Assembly: GCA_903866425.1 (NCBI GenBank)
Contig: CAIPNN010000221.1
Coordinates: 1 to 10,255, forward strand
Origin: an uncultured Actinomycetes bacterium
GTDB taxonomy: Bacteria; Actinomycetota; Thermoleophilia; Miltoncostaeales; Miltoncostaeaceae
Length of the DNA: 10,255 nt
Direction: 5' to 3'
Within the stretch, counting starts at the first letter, position 1, and every line of letters starts with the position of its first letter. Position numbers and translations under genes: made by a program. Below the pieces are notes generated by a model. It ran no database searches and had not been told where the DNA came from. It saw only the letters and a program-made list of their open reading frames with translations. Below, in pieces: positions 8,035 through 10,255 of the stretch.

Positions 8035-8136
8035 GCCAGCCGCCCGGAGGTCAACCTCCGGGATCTCCCTGGCGAGGAGGTCCGCAACCTGCTGCTCGAT
8101 CGATGTGGCCTGCTTGGTCGTTCTGGCGCTCCCGTG
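8035..8136 (-). other. In-frame upstream coding stretch, probable true N-terminus of RimP without a canonical start codon
   Basis: The rimP frame is open here between the stop at 8137-8139 and the GTG at 8034, but contains no ATG, GTG or TTG. From 8100 it encodes IEQQVADLLAREIPEVDL, an amphipathic helix followed by a strand, like the start of RimP proteins. An AGCAGG lies 8 nt before the ATC at 8098-8100. Possible explanations are initiation at a rare codon (ATC), a one-base assembly error, or loss of the normal start. Confidence 0.6.
8043..8062. repeat. 20-bp inverted repeat (9-bp arms, 2-nt centre)
   Basis: The arms CCCGGAGGT and ACCTCCGGG flank a 2-nt centre, read on the minus strand. The repeat lies just ahead of the GTG at 8034. 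In RNA it would form a stem hiding a GGAGG core about 20 nt before that GTG; in DNA it could be a protein site. If rimP begins upstream, it is simply coding sequence, so a role is unproven. Confidence 0.5.
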
Positions 8137-8143
8137 TCAACGC

Positions 8144-8172
8144 AAAGAAAAAGCGGGTCTTTCGACCCGCTT
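8144..8172 (-). terminator. Intrinsic terminator hairpin between dtd and rimP
   Basis: On the minus strand AAGCGGGTC pairs perfectly with GACCCGCTT (9 bp) around a GAAA tetraloop (GNRA type), followed by a TTT C TTT tract. The plus strand has no T-run after the hairpin, so it works in the minus direction only. It lies 63 nt after the dtd stop and about 45-110 nt before the rimP start. It can end dtd transcripts, and it could act as an attenuator in the rimP-nusA leader, because no TA dinucleotide (hence no ordinary -10 box) occurs between it and the GTG at 8034. Confidence 0.85.
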
Positions 8173-8208
8173 GCTCCGGGTGCCGTCATCCCCTCCGACG
8201 GCCCGTCG

Positions 8209-8217
8209 AGGGTATCA
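8209..8217 (-). promoter_or_regulatory. Candidate extended -10 promoter for the rimP-nusA operon
   Basis: The minus strand reads TGATACCCT, a TGN extension plus TACCCT, the same hexamer found before the TPR gene. A weak -35 (CTGAGG, 18-nt spacing) overlaps the end of dtd. Transcription from here would begin near 8202 and carry the hairpin at 8144-8172 in the leader. This is a motif match only. Confidence 0.4.
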
Positions 8218-8234
8218 CAGGCCCGCCGGACCCC

Positions 8235-8696
8235 TCAGCGCCGGGCGGCCGCCAGGTCGTCGCTGTCGAGCACCAGCGTCACCGGGCCGTCATTCACGAG
8301 TTCCACATCCATCACGGCCCCGAACCTGCCGGTGGCAACGGGCACCCCCTCGGCCTCAAGCGCGCGGGCCACGGCCTCCACCACCGGTGAGGCATCCTCC
8401 GGCCGGGCGGCTGCGGCCCACGACGGCCGGTTGCCCCGGCGTACATCGCCCATGAGCGTGAACTGACTCACCACGAGCGCCTCGCCATGCGCCTCGGCCA
8501 CGGTTCGATCAAAACCGCGGTCATCGTTGGGGAAGATGCGGAGCCGGGCCACCTTCGCGGCCATGCGCGCGGCGACGGCGTCGTCATCGCCCTCCCCCAC
8601 CCCCACCAGAAGCAGCACGCCCTGTCCGATGGCACCGACCACCTCGCCATCGACGGTGACCGAGGCGCGTGAGACGCGCTGCAGGACGATCCGCAC
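8235..8696 (-). CDS. dtd: D-aminoacyl-tRNA deacylase (DTD)
   Basis: DTD hydrolyses D-aminoacyl-tRNAs (and Gly-tRNA(Ala)), recycling the tRNA and keeping D-amino acids out of proteins. The chosen start gives 153 residues, close to the usual 145-150. The two active-site signatures are present: SQFTL at 77-81 and the Gly-cisPro motif NDGPVT at 135-140. FGAVMDVELV (125-134) precedes the second. The protein begins MRIVLQRVSRASVTVDG, the family norm. I chose the GTG at 8696 rather than the GTG seven codons upstream (8717) because it gives the standard N-terminus and because a TACCAT box (8704-8709) lies exactly 7 nt upstream, the arrangement of a leaderless transcript. No Shine-Dalgarno is seen for either start. 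It is monocistronic, with the terminator at 8144-8172 downstream, and divergent from the YbjN-type gene. Confidence 0.95.
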   Translation of the reverse strand: MRIVLQRVSRASVTVDGEVVGAIGQGVLLLVGVGEGDDDAVAARMAAKVARLRIFPNDDRGFDRTVAEAHGEALVVSQFTLMGDVRRGNRPSWAAAARPEDASPVVEAVARALEAEGVPVATGRFGAVMDVELVNDGPVTLVLDSDDLAAARR

Positions 8697-8703
8697 GCGG
8701 CCG

Positions 8704-8709
8704 ATGGTA
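8704..8709 (-). promoter_or_regulatory. Candidate -10 box of dtd (leaderless type)
   Basis: TACCAT fits the TAnnnT core and ends 7 nt before the dtd GTG at 8696, so transcription would begin at or next to the start codon. No clear -35 element is visible. Confidence 0.5.
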
Positions 8710-8723
8710 CGAGCCACCCGGTG

Positions 8724-8729
8724 TACGGT
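8724..8729 (+). promoter_or_regulatory. Candidate -10 box of the YbjN-type gene (leaderless type)
   Basis: TACGGT is followed by 6 nt and then the GTG at 8736, the spacing expected when the mRNA starts at the initiation codon. It lies 14 bp from the opposing dtd -10 box, so the two promoters overlap. No clear -35 is visible. Confidence 0.5.
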
Positions 8730-8735
8730 GCCCGC

Positions 8736-9179
8736 GTGGACGCAAGCGGACCCGCCCTCGTCAATTCCTGGCTCACCCGCATCGGGGCGGATTTCGAGCG
8801 CCTCGACGATCGCAACTGGACCGTGCGCGTGCCGTCGGCCAAGCGCGAGATCGTGGCGGTGGCGATCTCAGTGGGTGAGCGCACGGTGGCGCTTCGGGCT
8901 TTCTTCATGCGCGGGCCCGACCGCGACGCCGAGGGTGTCTACCGGCGAATCCTCATGAAGAACCTCGAAACGCGCATGTGGCGCTTTGCCATTGACGACG
9001 CCGGCGACCTGTGGCTGGTGGCCGATGCGGAGACATCGGTGCTCGGCGCGGACGGCCTGGACGGAATGCTCGGCCTGCTCTCCACCTACGTGGACGAAAC
9101 CTGGGAGAGCGTCATCCGCATGGGCTTCGACGTACCGGACGGCCTGCGCGTGAGCGGTCCGCCCCCGCCCGGGGCCTAA
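8736..9179 (+). CDS. YbjN-domain protein (type III secretion chaperone-like fold)
   Basis: The 147-residue product resembles actinobacterial YbjN-domain proteins, which adopt a secretion-chaperone-like fold and have been linked to stress or regulatory roles without a defined biochemical activity. The pattern is an N-terminal helix (ALVNSWLTRIG, 7-17), two beta hairpins (WTVRVP at 28-33, IVAVAISVGERTVALRAFFM at 39-58), a YRRILMKNLETRMWRFAID segment (69-87), a strand DLWLVADAE (91-99), and a C-terminal helix with TYVDETWESVIRMGF (117-131). The last residues are Pro-rich. There is no signal peptide, membrane segment or catalytic motif. I chose the GTG at 8736 because of the TACGGT box 6 nt upstream; a GTG at 8721 would overlap that box. 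It is divergent from dtd and its TAA overlaps the stop codon of the convergent TPR gene. The family call is moderately sure and the function unknown. Confidence 0.75.
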   Translation: MDASGPALVNSWLTRIGADFERLDDRNWTVRVPSAKREIVAVAISVGERTVALRAFFMRGPDRDAEGVYRRILMKNLETRMWRFAIDDAGDLWLVADAETSVLGADGLDGMLGLLSTYVDETWESVIRMGFDVPDGLRVSGPPPPGA

Positions 9180-9505
9180 GACACCAGGGTCGAGCCGAGG
9201 CAGCGCGCCAGCTCGAAGGCACGGGCCGCCTGCTCGTTCTGATTCATGCCGCGGTATGCCCGGCCAAGGCAGTAATGCGCGTAATGGTTGGTGGGCGAGA
9301 TCTCCACAACGGCCTCGAACTCAAACGCCGCGGCGCCGTAGGCACGAATGGAGAGGTACGCCCGTCCGAGCGCCTCACGGATGGAGGCCATGCCGGGCTC
9401 GAGGCGCTTCGCGTTCTCAAGCGCCACGGTGGCCTGATGGAAGTCGCGCGTTGCCAGCAATTCGCTGCCCCGCTGAAAGTATCCGTACGCGTCCGGCTCG
9501 CTCAT
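9176..9505 (-). CDS. Small tetratricopeptide-repeat protein
   Basis: The 109-residue product is made almost entirely of three TPR units, at about residues 6-38, 39-72 and 73-106. Each carries the usual small residues and aromatic positions (for example ALGRAYLSIRAYGAAAFEFEAVVEISP and CLGRAYRGMNQNEQAARAFELA). Such proteins are protein-protein adaptors; the partner is not evident. It has no signal peptide or membrane segment, so it is probably cytoplasmic. I chose the ATG at 9505 over a TTG at 9547 because the repeats begin right after it and TACCCT (9513-9518) lies 7 nt upstream, as in a leaderless transcript. The stop TAG overlaps the TAA of the YbjN-type gene, arranged tail to tail. The gene lies 59 bp after coaBC. 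Confidence 0.85.
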   Translation of the reverse strand: MSEPDAYGYFQRGSELLATRDFHQATVALENAKRLEPGMASIREALGRAYLSIRAYGAAAFEFEAVVEISPTNHYAHYCLGRAYRGMNQNEQAARAFELARCLGSTLVS

Positions 9506-9512
9506 CGGCCAA

Positions 9513-9518
9513 AGGGTA
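9513..9518 (-). promoter_or_regulatory. Candidate -10 box of the TPR gene (leaderless type)
   Basis: TACCCT is followed by 7 nt and the ATG at 9505. A weak -35 (TGGGGA, 9536-9541) is spaced by 17 nt. The 59-bp gap to coaBC holds no obvious terminator hairpin, so read-through from coaBC is also possible. Confidence 0.5.
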
Positions 9519-9564
9519 CCGCCCGCTCGCGACGCTCCCCATTCCAACGGCTCCGGCAGAACCG

Positions 9565-10255
9565 CTACGCCCTGACGGCGCGCTCCCCGCCCACAAGCGG
9601 CATGGCGGCATCGAGAATCGCCTCAGCGCAGCGGCGCTTGCTCATGCGGTCGAGCGCCTGCTCAGCGTCGCCCGGACCGATGATGGTGATGATGTTCTCG
9701 TCGCCTTCAAACGCCGCGCCGGGGATGGCGGCATCGTTGTGCACCACCATGTCCACGGCCTTGCGTGTGCGCTTGCCCCGCGCGCGCTCGAGCCCCTCAG
9801 GGCCGTGCTCGGCCGCGAATCCGATGAGCACCTGCTCGTCGCGCAGGGCGGCCAGTTCGGCGAGGATGTCGGTGGTGCGCTCCATCTCAACCGTGAGTGC
9901 ATCGGACGCCGACTTGTCGAGCTTGCCCTCGCGCTGATCAACGGGGCGATAGTCGGCAACGGCGGCGCACATGATGAGGATGTCGGTGTCGGCGAACTCC
10001 GCCACGCAGGCATCCCGCATGGTCGCGGCCGTCGGGGCATCGACGTAACGAATTCCGGGCTCGCGGGGCAGATCAACATTGGCCTGCACGACCACCACGT
10101 CAGCGCCCCGGTCACGCGCGGCTGCGGCAAGCGCCCAACCCATACGACCGCTTGAGCGATTGCCCACGTAGCGCACGGCGTCGATGGGCTCGCGTGTGCC
10201 GCCGGCCGAGATGAGCACACGGCGGCCGGCGAGGTCGCCCTGCGCCCGCCCCGAC
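9565..10255 (-). CDS. coaBC: Phosphopantothenoylcysteine synthetase (CoaB) domain of CoaBC, 5' end beyond window
   Basis: CoaBC joins 4'-phosphopantothenate to cysteine using CTP (CoaB domain) and then decarboxylates the product to 4'-phosphopantetheine (CoaC domain) in coenzyme A synthesis. The window holds the last 229 residues, all CoaB. LAGRRVLISAGGTREPID is the start of the domain. NRSSGRMG is the conserved Asn/Gly loop. AAVADYRP and LIGFAAE are further CoaB landmarks, and DMVVHND closes the active-site region. The frame is open to the window edge, and the entry into the domain (LAGRRV) matches a bifunctional protein whose CoaC half lies outside. A stand-alone CoaB cannot be excluded. 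A GTG at 10218 is inside the domain and is not the true start. The stop is TAG at 9565. Confidence 0.94.
   Translation of the reverse strand, partial: SGRAQGDLAGRRVLISAGGTREPIDAVRYVGNRSSGRMGWALAAAARDRGADVVVVQANVDLPREPGIRYVDAPTAATMRDACVAEFADTDILIMCAAVADYRPVDQREGKLDKSASDALTVEMERTTDILAELAALRDEQVLIGFAAEHGPEGLERARGKRTRKAVDMVVHNDAAIPGAAFEGDENIITIIGPGDAEQALDRMSKRRCAEAILDAAMPLVGGERAVRA

Noticed and set aside
8135..8140. Perfect TTGACA (minus strand) just after the terminator, as a rimP -35 box
   Set aside because: No TANNNT or other -10-like hexamer follows at any sensible distance; the following 100 nt contain no TA dinucleotide. Probably a chance match.
10216..10218. GTG at 10218 as the start of a stand-alone CoaB
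   Set aside because: It lies inside the first conserved strand of CoaB, and the frame stays open upstream with matching residues (LAGRR) to the window edge.

Overview
This is a GC-rich, densely packed chromosomal segment, probably from an actinobacterium. The gene order on the minus strand is rimP-nusA-ylxR-infB-rbfA-nrnA-truB-ribF, the classic bacterial translation/transcription/RNA-processing operon. No ylxP/DUF503 gene sits between infB and rbfA. The high GC, GTG starts, a YbjN-type gene, TAC-type -10 boxes placed 6-7 nt from start codons, and a RimP opening with an IEQxVxxLL-like helix fit Actinobacteria. A deep lineage such as Thermoleophilia is my best guess, from general resemblance rather than a search. 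I see no mobile element, tRNA, rRNA or CRISPR array.

Layout. Positions 1-8034 hold the eight-gene operon, all on the minus strand. Neighbouring genes mostly overlap by 4-8 bp (ATGA/GTGA junctions at truB/ribF, rbfA/nrnA, ylxR/infB and rimP/nusA; 8 bp at nrnA/truB). Only 13 bp (infB/rbfA) and 34 bp (nusA/ylxR) separate the others, so the genes are very likely co-transcribed and translationally coupled. ribF runs off the left edge. Positions 8035-8234 hold the rimP 5' region: a strong intrinsic terminator-type hairpin, a possible extended -10 promoter upstream of it, and an in-frame upstream stretch that looks like the missing N-terminus of RimP. Next come dtd (minus) and a divergent YbjN-domain gene (plus), sharing a very short promoter region. 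The YbjN gene converges on a small TPR gene (minus), their stop codons overlapping. The right edge holds the 3' part of coaBC (minus).

Function. RimP and RbfA mature the 30S subunit, IF-2 starts translation, and NusA controls elongation, pausing and termination. YlxR is an RNA-associated or regulatory small protein. NrnA degrades nanoRNA/pAp-type substrates, TruB makes pseudouridine 55 in tRNA, RibF makes FMN and FAD, DTD removes D-amino acids (and glycine) mischarged on tRNA, and CoaBC makes 4'-phosphopantetheine for coenzyme A.

This is mostly housekeeping DNA and I do not see a new defence or metabolic system. The points worth a second look are regulatory or architectural: a repeated leaderless-start signature, the unresolved rimP start with an attenuator-like hairpin, a Cys3-His motif plus acidic tail on NusA, and a natural five-histidine N-terminus on NrnA.
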